From Clostridia bacterium (GTDB taxonomy: Bacteria > Bacillota > Clostridia > UMGS1810), in NCBI GenBank assembly GCA_017481205.1, contig JAFUPN010000042.1, positions 1 to 64,000 of the forward strand: a DNA stretch of 64,000 nt. The letters run 5' to 3'. The notes under the pieces are model-generated. The model searched no databases, had not been told where the DNA came from, and saw only the letters and a list, made by a program, of their open reading frames with translations. The translations under genes and the position numbers were made by a program. Below, piece by piece: positions 1-8,969 of the stretch. Each line of letters begins with the position of its first letter. The first letter of the stretch is position 1.

Positions 1-268
1 ATAACTATGACCTCTCGCAATTTCTACATCATGATATTTATTTACATTTGTATCATGACGATTAATAAATCTTGCATTTTTCAAAGCGGTACAATACTTC
101 ATTATAATTATAACAAAATAAAATCGATTTTTCAAGTACAGCTAAAAACATTTCAGGCCGTAAAACACTACATTTCGTGTCGTTGATTATCAATAATGCA
201 ATATATGTGGTAAAATGTTATATAATATGGCTTTACAATAAGCTAACAGAATTTTGGAGGTAATCATA

Positions 269-2716
269 ATGAAGAAAAAGTTTTTAAGCACCTTACTTTG
301 CTTTTGTATGGTTATGACAATGTTATCTGCCGTAACAACAATAGCAAATGCAAGCACTATTATCTATGAAGAATATAACATTCTTTCGGATGAACTCGAA
401 CATGTTGAAACAGTTCTTTCCGGCATTGCGGATGTAACCAAGGATGAAAACGTTGTAACAATCAAGCTTACCTCAGATGTTTACGGAAGAATACACTTTG
501 GCACAGACAGCCTTAGTTCTGCAGATAAAATGTCGGGAACTTTTATCCTTGATTTAGGAGGAAAAACAATTGACGCGGGCGGAAATAAAGAAGAGGCGCT
601 TTGCCTTGACCACACTTTTATAGGAACCGTTACCATTACAGGCGAGGGTAAGTTGAAAACAGGTACAAATCACATTATATACAATGATGGTATATGGGGT
701 TGTACATTTAACTTTGCCCTTGCAGACGGCAAGGTCTACTTCACACTAAAAAACGGAGATACAGATATATTTGACGAGAAAAACTTTACTGAAAAGACAG
801 TAACCGATAATATTGATGGCATCGAGCTTGTTATGACACAGGGCAATAACGCAACAGGAACGACTTACACCTATGCTTATGATGTACAGAGAAGCCCAGC
901 TTTCCCAGAATCTGAGGGAGATGAGATTACTGTACATAGCTTTTCCAAACCTTTGAATAGAAGCGAAACAAGATATTCCTCCTTTGAAGGAGAATGGGCA
1001 CTCACCGAGGTTGGTGCTTATAGTGAAAAGAGTAGCTTTGACCCGGCACCGAATTATTATCTGGATGGCATAGTAGATTCGGTTGCAAATAAATATGATT
1101 TGAACGTTGACGGAAAAAACGGTCTTATTATCCATAAATTAGTTGATGAAAACGACGATCTTGTGGGATATGGGGTTGTTATTGCCATTGACGAAACCAA
1201 CGGATATGCACTATTCATTGCCGACATTTGGGGCAACAGTGGTGCAGGCTACCTTTTGTCATCAACAGAAATTTCCGATGATTCCATCACTCTCAACACT
1301 GAGCAGATGGCACAGAGTACATATTCTATCTCGCTGACTCCTGCTACCGTGCTCTTTACCGAAGTGCAGACAGGATATTCTGAACCTGCAGCTCAGGTGA
1401 TTACAATTACAAATACAGGAGATATTGATACCGGAGATTTGACCGTATCACTTTCAGGTGGCAACGACTCTAACTTTATTTTGAGCAAAAGCAACATCGA
1501 CAGTATTACTGACAGTGGTAACGATACATTTACAGTTGTTCCGAAAACAGGACTGGTGGCAGGCACATTTACCGAAACTATTACTGTGAATGGTGATATG
1601 ATTCTGCCTCAGACGGTTGATGTTAGCTTTACTGTTACCGCACCACCTGCCTATAGTGTGACTTTTGATGCAAACAGTGGTTCTGTAACTACGACAAATG
1701 CTACTACTGCATCAGACGGAAAATTGGCAGTATTGCCTACACCGACAAGAAGTGGAAGCTATACCTTTAATGGTTGGTTCACAGCCTCAAGTGGCGGAAC
1801 TGAGATTACAACCGATACAGTGTTTAGTGCAGATACCACTATTTATGCTCAATGGAGCTACACCGGCAGTAGCGGTGGTGGTTCAAGAAGATACACAGTA
1901 AAATTTGAAGCAAACGGCGGAACTACCGTAGCAAACAAGACTGTTACAAGAAACAGCAAGGTTTCTGAGCCTGCTGCTCCCGAAAAAGAGGGTTACACTT
2001 TTATGGGTTGGTTCAGAGATGAAGAACTTACATCTGCTTACGACTTTGAAAGCAAGGTAACAAAGAACTTTACAATTTATGCAAAGTGGGAAAAGGTTGA
2101 TGATGAAGAGTCTGAAACTCCTGAAGCTCCAGAAACTCTTGAAGATACAGACACGCATAATTGTATTTCTTTAAACTTTGCAGATTTGGATGTTAATGCT
2201 TGGTATCACGAAGATGTTGATTATGTAATTGAAAACGGAATCTTCAAGGGTATAACAGAAACCACATTTGCACCAAATAACAAGCTCACAAGAGCAATGC
2301 TCGTTACTGTTCTCTATCGCATAGAGAATGAACCTGCAACAAACAGAAGCATTCCATTTGCTGATGTTGATATGGGCGCATATTACGCAAATGCAGTTTC
2401 TTGGGCAAAGCAGAATGGTATTGTAAACGGCATAACCGAAAATGAATTTGCGCCGGATAGTAACATCACCCGTGAGCAGATTGCGGCTATTATAATGAGA
2501 TATGTAGTCTATAAAGGAATGTATACTTTAACACTTGAAGAAAACCTCCATTTTGCGGATAGCAATGAAATTTCAGAATATGCAGTATCTTCAATGAATT
2601 GGGCGGTAGGAAGTGGTCTTATAAATGGAAAATCTGAAACAACACTTGCTCCAAAGGATAATGCAACAAGAGCAGAAATCGCAGCTATACTGCACAGATT
2701 TATTAAAGCAAACTAA
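269..2716 (+). CDS. SLH-domain surface protein with InlB-type repeats
   Basis: Secreted cell-surface protein of about 815 residues. The ATG at 269 is preferred over an in-frame TTG at 254 because GGAGG (256-260) lies 8 bases upstream. It begins with an MKKKFLS-type signal peptide. After about 300 residues without a recognised domain come an Ig-like segment and two Listeria-Bacteroides (InlB B / Flg_new) repeats, each ending in a GWF...IYAQW or IYAKW motif. Three C-terminal SLH repeats (for example FADVDMGAYYANAV) follow a Glu/Asp/Pro-rich linker. SLH repeats bind secondary cell-wall polymers, so the protein is probably S-layer anchored at its C-terminus. No catalytic domain was recognised, so an adhesin or scaffold role is inference. 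It is monocistronic, with its own terminator. Confidence 0.88.
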   Translation: MKKKFLSTLLCFCMVMTMLSAVTTIANASTIIYEEYNILSDELEHVETVLSGIADVTKDENVVTIKLTSDVYGRIHFGTDSLSSADKMSGTFILDLGGKTIDAGGNKEEALCLDHTFIGTVTITGEGKLKTGTNHIIYNDGIWGCTFNFALADGKVYFTLKNGDTDIFDEKNFTEKTVTDNIDGIELVMTQGNNATGTTYTYAYDVQRSPAFPESEGDEITVHSFSKPLNRSETRYSSFEGEWALTEVGAYSEKSSFDPAPNYYLDGIVDSVANKYDLNVDGKNGLIIHKLVDENDDLVGYGVVIAIDETNGYALFIADIWGNSGAGYLLSSTEISDDSITLNTEQMAQSTYSISLTPATVLFTEVQTGYSEPAAQVITITNTGDIDTGDLTVSLSGGNDSNFILSKSNIDSITDSGNDTFTVVPKTGLVAGTFTETITVNGDMILPQTVDVSFTVTAPPAYSVTFDANSGSVTTTNATTASDGKLAVLPTPTRSGSYTFNGWFTASSGGTEITTDTVFSADTTIYAQWSYTGSSGGGSRRYTVKFEANGGTTVANKTVTRNSKVSEPAAPEKEGYTFMGWFRDEELTSAYDFESKVTKNFTIYAKWEKVDDEESETPEAPETLEDTDTHNCISLNFADLDVNAWYHEDVDYVIENGIFKGITETTFAPNNKLTRAMLVTVLYRIENEPATNRSIPFADVDMGAYYANAVSWAKQNGIVNGITENEFAPDSNITREQIAAIIMRYVVYKGMYTLTLEENLHFADSNEISEYAVSSMNWAVGSGLINGKSETTLAPKDNATRAEIAAILHRFIKAN

Positions 2717-2722
2717 TCAGAG

Positions 2723-2758
2723 ATACCACCTCTCCTCCGGGAGTAGGTGGTATTTTTT
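2723..2758 (+). terminator. Rho-independent terminator of the SLH gene
   Basis: A perfect 9-bp stem, ATACCACCT / AGGTGGTAT, is followed by a run of six T, starting six bases after the stop codon of the SLH gene. Confidence 0.85.
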
Positions 2759-2966
2759 GTATTTCAAGAAGGTATGGAATAACAATATTTAAAAACATAA
2801 ATAGGAATTGAAAGCATATCTAAAACTCATTTTTGACATCTAATGCAGCAGTTTAAGGTATAAAGGTAGTGATTATTTCCAATAATTCAAATATATATAA
2901 TACAAAACATATATTGTTCGTTTTAAGTATGTTTGTAATTATGTTAGTAATTAGCAATAAGCATTA
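2759..2966. other. AT-rich intergenic spacer
   Basis: This is the middle of a 373-bp gap between the SLH gene and lysS. It is AT-rich, with no convincing reading frame, tRNA or promoter seen. Confidence 0.5.
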
Positions 2967-3003
2967 GAAAAGGGCAATGGATACTTTCCATTGCCCTTTT
3001 AAA
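2967..3003 (-). terminator. Terminator downstream of lysS
   Basis: The inverted repeat AAAAGGGCAATGGA / TCCATTGCCCTTTT has a short loop. It lies about 90 bp beyond the lysS stop and ends in TTTT on the minus strand. It could act in both directions. Confidence 0.7.
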
Positions 3004-3089
3004 ACGTTAGGCACTTTTTCCAACATAAATCTTACACAAAATGGTGCACATTGGTGTAGTAAAATCTGAAAAACTCCTATTTTGCGCTA

Positions 3090-4640
3090 TTATTTATCAA
3101 GTGGCTTCATTGTGGGGAACAGGAGCACGTCACGGATAGCGGCGGAGTCTGTAAGGAGCATACACATACGGTCAATACCGAAGCCTATGCCACCTGTGGG
3201 AGGCATACCGATTTCGAGAGCTTTCATAAAATCTTCATCGGTCGTATTGGCCTCTTCATCGCCGTTGGCAAGGAGCTCTTCCTGTGCCTTGAAGCGTTCT
3301 CTCTGGTCAATGGGGTCATTAAGCTCAGAATAAGCATTTGCCATTTCCCAACCGTTCATGAAGAACTCAAAACGTTCAACATATTCGGGATTTTCGGGCT
3401 TTTTCTTTGTAAGAGGAGATATCTCAATGGGGTGATCCATTACAAAGGTAGGCTGAACAAGGTGTTCTTCAACATATTCTTCAAAGAAGAGGTTGAGAAT
3501 ATCGCCTTTTTTGTGATATTCCTCATACTCTATGTGATGTTCTTTAGCTGCGGCTTTTGCTTCTTCTGCGGTTTTGATTTCGTTAAAGTCTACACCGGAA
3601 TATTTCTTGACAGCATCAAGCATTGTGATGCGCTCAAAGGGCTTGCCGAGATCCATTTCTATGCCGTTGTATACGATTTTTGTGGTGCCGAGAACCTCAG
3701 TTGCTACATGTCGATAGAGATTTTCTGTAAGATCCATCATGCCGTGGTAATCGGTGTAAGCCTGGTAAAGCTCCATGAGGGTAAACTCGGGATTGTGGCG
3801 TGTGTCAAGGCCTTCGTTTCTGAACACTCTGCCGATTTCATACACTTTTTCCAGACCGCCTACGATAAGACGTTTGAGATAGAGCTCAAGAGAAATACGA
3901 AGCTTGAAATCCTCATCAAGAGCATTGAAGTGTGTTTCAAAGGGACGTGCTGCAGCGCCGCCTGCATTTGAAACAAGCATGGGTGTTTCAACCTCTAAAA
4001 ATCCCTGTCCGTTCAGATAGCTTCTGATTGAAGAAATGATTTTTGACCTCTTGATAAAGGTATCCTTAACATCTTCATTCATGATAAGGTCTGTATAACG
4101 CTGTCTGTAGCGCAGGTCGGTATTGGTCATACCGTGGAATTTTTCCGGAAGAGGCTGGAGTGATTTGGAAAGGAGTGTAATCGTATTTACACGGACTGAA
4201 ACCTCGCCTGTCTGAGTGGTAAATACCTCGCCTTCTGCGCCTACTATATCGCCTATGTCATACTTTTTGAATGTATTGTAGGCTTCGTCGCCCAATATAT
4301 CTTTTTTAACAAAAAGCTGAATTCTGCCATCCATATCCTGAATATGGACAAATCCAACCTTGCCCATGCCGCGCTTTGACATAATTCTGCCGGCAACGGT
4401 AACTACAGCTCCGTCGAGAGGAGAGATTTTTGCGGTAATCTGTTTTTCCTCACCGCGAACAGATACTGTTCTTTCTTCTTCGGTGCAGTTTTCGCATATG
4501 TCCTTTGAGCTGTGTGTACGGTTGAATTTGGTTATCTGAAAAGGATCGCAGCCGTTATCCTGAAGCTCTTTGAGCTTGTCTCTTCTTATCTGCAATATTT
4601 CACTTAAATTTACTTCGGGTGTGTTGTTCTGTTCTGACAT
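3090..4640 (-). CDS. lysS: Lysyl-tRNA synthetase, class II
   Basis: Charges tRNA-Lys with lysine in the cytoplasm. At 516 residues it has the usual length for class II LysRS. An N-terminal OB-fold anticodon-binding domain (about residues 60-180, with VTVAGRIMSKRGMGKVGFVHIQD) precedes the catalytic domain. Motif 2 is RVFRNEGLDTRHNPEFT and motif 3 is GGIGFGIDRMCMLLT. AAGGAGG lies 9 bases before the ATG. It is the last gene of recR-greA-lysS, 12 bp after greA. Confidence 0.97.
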   Translation of the reverse strand: MSEQNNTPEVNLSEILQIRRDKLKELQDNGCDPFQITKFNRTHSSKDICENCTEEERTVSVRGEEKQITAKISPLDGAVVTVAGRIMSKRGMGKVGFVHIQDMDGRIQLFVKKDILGDEAYNTFKKYDIGDIVGAEGEVFTTQTGEVSVRVNTITLLSKSLQPLPEKFHGMTNTDLRYRQRYTDLIMNEDVKDTFIKRSKIISSIRSYLNGQGFLEVETPMLVSNAGGAAARPFETHFNALDEDFKLRISLELYLKRLIVGGLEKVYEIGRVFRNEGLDTRHNPEFTLMELYQAYTDYHGMMDLTENLYRHVATEVLGTTKIVYNGIEMDLGKPFERITMLDAVKKYSGVDFNEIKTAEEAKAAAKEHHIEYEEYHKKGDILNLFFEEYVEEHLVQPTFVMDHPIEISPLTKKKPENPEYVERFEFFMNGWEMANAYSELNDPIDQRERFKAQEELLANGDEEANTTDEDFMKALEIGMPPTGGIGFGIDRMCMLLTDSAAIRDVLLFPTMKPLDK

Positions 4641-4652
4641 TTAAATGCCTCC

Positions 4653-5126
4653 TTACTTTTGTATGTCAAGAATTTTGTACTGAATTATTCCGCCGGGGGT
4701 TTCGATATCAATTGTCTCGCCGAGCTTTCTGCCGAGAAGCGCCATGCCTATGGGGGATTCATCGGAAATTTTGCCTGACATGGGGTCTGATTCTGTAGAA
4801 CCTACTATGATAAATTCCTCATCCTCATCTAAATCGCAATCATGTACAACGACCTTTGACATGATGCTTACAACATCTGCGGGAGCCTCATCTCCTGTAA
4901 CTACGATTGCATTGTTAATGATATTGTCAAGCTCAATGATTCTCTGCTCCATTGCTGCCTGAGCATCCTTAGCTGCATCGTACTCAGAGTTTTCCGAGAG
5001 GTCGCCGAAGCCTCTTGCTTCCTGAATTTTTGCGGCGATTTCCTTACGTCCGTTTACTTTGAGGTCCTCCAGCTCTTCTTTAAGCTTTTCGAGTCCTTCT
5101 GGGGTTAATTTTACCTGTTTTGCCAT
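4653..5126 (-). CDS. greA: Transcription elongation factor GreA
   Basis: Rescues backtracked RNA polymerase by stimulating cleavage of the nascent RNA. At 157 residues it matches the family. The N-terminal coiled coil carries the acidic-tip motif GFGDLSENSEYDAAKDAQ, and the C-terminal FKBP-like domain ends near SPIGMALLGRKLGE. It is the middle gene of an operon, 29 bp after recR and 12 bp before lysS, with an AAGGAGAA ribosome-binding site. Confidence 0.97.
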   Translation of the reverse strand: MAKQVKLTPEGLEKLKEELEDLKVNGRKEIAAKIQEARGFGDLSENSEYDAAKDAQAAMEQRIIELDNIINNAIVVTGDEAPADVVSIMSKVVVHDCDLDEDEEFIIVGSTESDPMSGKISDESPIGMALLGRKLGETIDIETPGGIIQYKILDIQK

Positions 5127-5155
5127 TTCTATAATTCTCCTTATTTTAAATAATT

Positions 5156-5752
5156 CTATATTTCGTGTCTGCCTTCGATGGCTTTGACAAGGGTTATCTG
5201 GTCGGCATACTCAAGGTCGCCTCCCACGGGGAGACCGTAGGCTATGCGCGTAACCTTGACACCAAACGGCTTGAGCAGCCTTGATATATACATGGCGGTA
5301 GCTTCACCCTCGATGCTGGGACTGTTTGCCATAATAACTTCTTTTATTTCTCCTCCGGCAATTCTCTGAAGCAGTTCTTTAATCTTAAGATCCTCGGGGC
5401 TTATGCCGTCTGAGGGAGATATGGAGCCATGGAGCACATGATAAAGACCATAATACTCCCTGGTCTTTTCCAGTGCTATAACATCTTTTGGCTGCTCCAT
5501 AACACATATGACGGATTTATCTCTTTTATGATTGGAGCAGATGTCGCACGGGTCTGTTTCGGTAAGATTCTGGCATACTGAACAGTAGTGCATTTTTTCC
5601 TTGGCGTTGGTTATGGCATTTACCACTTCCTGTGCCTCGCTATCGGAAAGGGACAGTATATAATATGCCATGCGTACAGCACTCTTATGTCCTATACCGG
5701 GCATTTTTTGAAAAACCTCTATGAGTTTTGAAAATGACGCTGTGTATAACAT
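5156..5752 (-). CDS. recR: Recombination protein RecR
   Basis: DNA-clamp component of the RecFOR gap-repair pathway; it helps load RecA. At 198 residues it is full length. An N-terminal helix-hairpin-helix ([18 protein letters not shown]) is followed by a four-cysteine zinc finger (CSVC...CDIC, about residues 57-72) and a Toprim domain starting at [17 protein letters not shown]. It is first in recR-greA-lysS and is driven by a good sigma-A promoter at 5815-5843. AAGGAG lies just before the ATG. Confidence 0.97.
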   Translation of the reverse strand: MLYTASFSKLIEVFQKMPGIGHKSAVRMAYYILSLSDSEAQEVVNAITNAKEKMHYCSVCQNLTETDPCDICSNHKRDKSVICVMEQPKDVIALEKTREYYGLYHVLHGSISPSDGISPEDLKIKELLQRIAGGEIKEVIMANSPSIEGEATAMYISRLLKPFGVKVTRIAYGLPVGGDLEYADQITLVKAIEGRHEI

Positions 5753-5814
5753 ACGAAACTCCTTTTGTGCACAATCCTCTTTGTAATAACCGGGATTTTT
5801 GCATACATAGATGT

Positions 5815-5843
5815 ATTATATCACAAAAATCTGTTAAATGCAA
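5815..5843 (-). promoter_or_regulatory. Sigma-A promoter for recR-greA-lysS
   Basis: On the minus strand: -35 TTGCAT (5838-5843), 17-bp spacer, perfect -10 TATAAT (5815-5820), about 60 bp upstream of recR. Confidence 0.7.
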
Positions 5844-6091
5844 TTATTTTTGACGAAAATATAATGAAGAAAAGATTTTTCTGCTCTAGGTACTCCAAAT
5901 ATAATGGAGTTCAATTTGGAGTTATAATTTTTTGGAGTCGAATTTGTGCGAAATATACGGATTGCCGTTGGATTTTTTCGCAATATAAATAAAAAATGCG
6001 GTAAAAAAGAAAGTTGTTGTACCAAATATTTTGATGAGTTTATAATAATTTTGTAGACACCATTAAAAAAATGTTTTTTTAGGAGGACAAA
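5844..6091 (+). promoter_or_regulatory. spo0A upstream region
   Basis: AT-rich leader of spo0A. It holds TGACGAA (5851-5857), which fits the 0A-box consensus TGNCGAA. A perfect 9-bp inverted repeat ACTCCAAAT / ATTTGGAGT follows near 5890-5925, and a third TTTGGAGT lies just beyond. A weak sigma-A-like promoter, TTGTAC (6017-6022) with an 18-bp spacer and TATAAT (6041-6046), lies 45 bp before the start codon. The ribosome-binding site is AGGAGG. Confidence 0.4.
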
Positions 6092-6862
6092 ATGAAAAGA
6101 ACAACAAGAATTGTAATTGCAGACGATAACAAGGAGTTTTGCGCAGGTTTGAAAAGCTATTTGTCAGAAATCGGAGTATTTGAAGTGGTGGGCGTGGCTC
6201 ATGACGGAAAAAGAGCCTATGAGGCTGTGCTTGAGCTTAAGCCTGATGTGCTACTGCTTAATGTAATACTTCCGTTTTTGGACGGGTTGGCTGTGCTGAG
6301 CAAAATCAACAACAATACTATTATAGGAAAAAAGCCTAAAACAATAGTGTTTGCACCCACCGCGCATGAGAACATTATCAACTCTGCAATGAATCACGGG
6401 GCGGGATATTATCTGATAAAGCCATTTGAGTTTTCTGTACTGAGAGACCGTATTGTGGATATCACTGCCGAGAAGCTGAATGTGAGCGGAAATCTTCCGG
6501 GCAGAAACAAGGATGTGGAAACAAACATCACAATGTATATCCAGCAGCTGGGAGTACCTGCACACATAAAGGGCTATCAGTATATAAGGGACGCAATAGC
6601 AATGGTTATTGAGGATATGGATGCAATAAACTCCATTACAAAGGTGCTGTACCCTTCGGTAGCCAAGCATTACAACACCACTCCATCAAGAGTGGAGCGG
6701 GCAATACGCCATGCTATTGAGGTTGCCTGGGACAGGGGTAATCCCGATGTACTTAACGATTTTTTCGGATATACAATCTTATCCAGCAAGGGAAAACCCA
6801 CCAGCAGTGAGTTTATAGCGATGATTGCGGATAAAATACGCCTTGAAATGAAAGCTTGTTGA
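6092..6862 (+). CDS. spo0A: Spo0A, sporulation master regulator, with Asn at the phospho-acceptor site
   Basis: Response regulator that controls entry into sporulation. At 256 residues it has normal length. The receiver domain (1-125) keeps the acidic pair D11-D12, a Thr in the APTAHE segment and Lys in YYLIKPF. However, the phosphorylation motif, normally VLxLDxxxP, reads VLLLNVILP: residue 57 is Asn (AAT), not Asp (GAT). The Spo0A-specific C-terminal domain is intact, including the recognition region [18 protein letters not shown]. The family and the substitution are seen directly; the effect (a non-phosphorylatable receiver) is inferred from Spo0A biochemistry. The usual neighbour spoIVB is 43 kb away. 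Confidence 0.95.
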   Translation: MKRTTRIVIADDNKEFCAGLKSYLSEIGVFEVVGVAHDGKRAYEAVLELKPDVLLLNVILPFLDGLAVLSKINNNTIIGKKPKTIVFAPTAHENIINSAMNHGAGYYLIKPFEFSVLRDRIVDITAEKLNVSGNLPGRNKDVETNITMYIQQLGVPAHIKGYQYIRDAIAMVIEDMDAINSITKVLYPSVAKHYNTTPSRVERAIRHAIEVAWDRGNPDVLNDFFGYTILSSKGKPTSSEFIAMIADKIRLEMKAC

Positions 6863-6870
6863 GAAGCGGA

Positions 6871-6898
6871 AAAGACGGACTGAATGTCTGTCTTTTTT
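6871..6898 (+). terminator. spo0A terminator
   Basis: AAAGACGGAC / GTCTGTCTTT stem with a G-T mismatch and a T6 tail, starting nine bases after the spo0A stop. Confidence 0.75.
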
Positions 6899-6940
6899 GC
6901 TAAGGCTAGTGTGAACAAGCTGTAAAAAAACATATTTATA

Positions 6941-6970
6941 TTGACAAACAGTCTGCGGTATATGTATAAT
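6941..6970 (+). promoter_or_regulatory. Sigma-A promoter of the LRR protein gene
   Basis: Perfect -35 TTGACA (6941-6946) and perfect -10 TATAAT (6965-6970), 18-bp spacer, 40 bp before the ATG at 7011. Confidence 0.8.
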
Positions 6971-7010
6971 ATAGATGTAAAAATGTGTGGTTATGAAGGG
7001 AGTTATTCAA

Positions 7011-8207
7011 ATGAAAAAAACCAGATTTATTATATCGCTGGCTGTGACGGTATTGCTGTTGGTCTCGGGGATTATAGTGTCTCAGGCGGCAGATACTATT
7101 CCTACCTATGGAGATACCGGTACCTGTCAGTGGAACTATTCAGGCGGAAAGCTGACAATCACATCGGATAAAGGCGGAAAAATGGCGGATTATACAACGT
7201 CTTCGCTGCCTGACTGGTACACCTACTATGCCTCATCTATAACAAAAATTGAAATTGCGAACGAGGTTGAGTACATAGGTAATTATGCTTTTTATAACCT
7301 GACAAAGGTTACATCTGTTACAATCGGCACCGGTGTTGAAAAGATAGGGTCATTTGCTTTCAGAAACTGTACAAATCTTTCTGCCGTAAATTACAATGCA
7401 GAAAAATGTGAGACCGCAGGAACTAAAACAACAATGATTTTTTATGATTGTAATAACTTGACCACAATAAACTTCGGTGAAGGTATAAAATATATTCCGT
7501 CTAACCTCTTGCTTTATTGTCGGAAAATTACAAGCGTGACCATACCTGAATCGGTATATAAAATCGGTGAATATGCTTTTGGTTATTGTTACGCTCTTAC
7601 AGAAGTTGTATTGCCTGACAATCTGGCTGAGATATCACCGTATTCATTCTATAACTGCTCGGCGATTTCTTCAATAAATGTACCAACAATGCTCAGTAAT
7701 ATAGGCAATTACGCATTTTACAATTGCTCATCAATTACCGAAATGACACTTCCTGCAACAGTAACCGAGATTGGCTACGGTGCTTTTGACGGATGTACAA
7801 ATATTACCATAAAAACCACAAAAGGTTCATATGCAGAGCTTTTTGCAAATCAGTACGGAATAACATGCGATGCAGGAAATTCATTATTGGTTAATCTTAC
7901 GGTTAACACATCAACTCAGGCAGACTTTGGTAACGGCTATCTTCTCCTAAAAATCAAATTTGATCAGCCTCTTGACGGAGAGTGTGTACATGCTGCGCTG
8001 TACGATGCAAACGGAAAAGTTGTGAATTACTTTATTTTCCCGGTATCCGGCGGTATAAACTATATGGGAATTCCTATTGATATTGATTATATATTTAATG
8101 CTACTTATGCAAAAGTATTTATCTGGGACAGCATGGAGAGCTGTATGCCTGTCAGTCCGGCTGAGACCATTGAGCTTTATCCCTCAACAGAACAACCTTT
8201 AGAATAA
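7011..8207 (+). CDS. Secreted BspA-type leucine-rich repeat protein
   Basis: About 398 residues. The ATG at 7011 is chosen because AAGGGAG (6996-7002) precedes it; upstream in-frame codons lack a site. A signal peptide (MKKTRFIISLAVTVLLLVSG) is followed by five or six BspA/LRR_5 repeats of the form IGNYAFYNCSSITEMTLP, spanning about residues 60-280. The C-terminal 120 residues look like a beta-rich domain. LRR_5 proteins of Firmicutes are typically surface or secreted binding proteins. The ligand is unknown, and no anchor motif is seen. Confidence 0.85.
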   Translation: MKKTRFIISLAVTVLLLVSGIIVSQAADTIPTYGDTGTCQWNYSGGKLTITSDKGGKMADYTTSSLPDWYTYYASSITKIEIANEVEYIGNYAFYNLTKVTSVTIGTGVEKIGSFAFRNCTNLSAVNYNAEKCETAGTKTTMIFYDCNNLTTINFGEGIKYIPSNLLLYCRKITSVTIPESVYKIGEYAFGYCYALTEVVLPDNLAEISPYSFYNCSAISSINVPTMLSNIGNYAFYNCSSITEMTLPATVTEIGYGAFDGCTNITIKTTKGSYAELFANQYGITCDAGNSLLVNLTVNTSTQADFGNGYLLLKIKFDQPLDGECVHAALYDANGKVVNYFIFPVSGGINYMGIPIDIDYIFNATYAKVFIWDSMESCMPVSPAETIELYPSTEQPLE

Positions 8208-8211
8208 CATA

Positions 8212-8258
8212 AAAAATAACTGAATGGAATTTATCGGTTCCATTCAGTTATTTTTTTG
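8212..8258. terminator. Bidirectional terminator between convergent genes
   Basis: A long stem, AAAAATAACTGAATGGA pairing with TCCATTCAGTTATTTTT, has A and T tracts on its two sides. It serves the LRR gene (+) and mgtC (-). Confidence 0.85.
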
Positions 8259-8265
8259 TTGATAA

Positions 8266-8952
8266 TTATATTCGTATGGAGAGTATCTCGGGGATTTTGT
8301 CAATCATATTTAGTGTATCTGTAAAGTCTGTATCCTTTGCGATACGTACTGCGAGAGTTATTTTTATGGTTTCTTCCTCGTCATCCTTACGGATGTTGGT
8401 TTCCATAACGGATATTTTGCGGCTTTCGAGATAGTCTATAAGATTTGAAAGTCCGGTGTCGGAATATTTCATAACTATTTTCAGCTCATGGGTACTCATT
8501 GCTTCGGAGCTGGGCATCCATACATGGAACATAACCTGCACTGCAAGAATGATGATGGTTGCCATTATACCTATTGTATAAAGACCTGCGCCTATGCACA
8601 TGCCTATACCTGCCATGGTCCATATGCCGGCCGCGGTGGTAAGACCTTTTATGGCACCGCCTTTGGTGAATATCACACCTGCGCCTAAAAAACCAACGCT
8701 GGTAAGAATATTTGAGGCGATACGGGAGCCGTCGGCACGCATGGTGTCGAGAGCGGGCATATCCATAAATCCGTATTTTGATACAATCATGGCAAGAGCT
8801 GCACCCATAGCCATAATTGTGTGGGTACGGATCCCTGCGTCTTTTTGCCTGCGGCTTCGCTCAACTCCTATAACTATACCGCATATTCCGGAAATAACTA
8901 TACGAAGCAGACATTCCAATGTTGAAAGCTGACCTTCTATAATCCAATACAT
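8266..8952 (-). CDS. MgtC/SapB family membrane protein
   Basis: 228 residues. Several hydrophobic helices in the first 150 residues carry the family signature GIVIGVERSRRQKDAGIRTHT and VGFLGAGVIFTKGG. A soluble ACT-like C-terminal domain (about 155-228) follows. MgtC proteins are linked to magnesium limitation and membrane ATP-synthase control in pathogens; the role in this organism is not known. It lies 17 bp after the 584-residue unknown gene, so it is probably cotranscribed. AGGAGG lies 13 bases before the ATG, which is rather far. Confidence 0.9.
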   Translation of the reverse strand: MYWIIEGQLSTLECLLRIVISGICGIVIGVERSRRQKDAGIRTHTIMAMGAALAMIVSKYGFMDMPALDTMRADGSRIASNILTSVGFLGAGVIFTKGGAIKGLTTAAGIWTMAGIGMCIGAGLYTIGIMATIIILAVQVMFHVWMPSSEAMSTHELKIVMKYSDTGLSNLIDYLESRKISVMETNIRKDDEEETIKITLAVRIAKDTDFTDTLNMIDKIPEILSIRI

Positions 8953-8969
8953 AATATTATTGATGCCTC

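Noticed and set aside
1-102. Open minus-strand frame running off the left edge, beginning MKYCTALKNARF
   Set aside because: Only 34 codons, no ribosome-binding site, AT-rich, and that length is expected by chance; nothing recognised.
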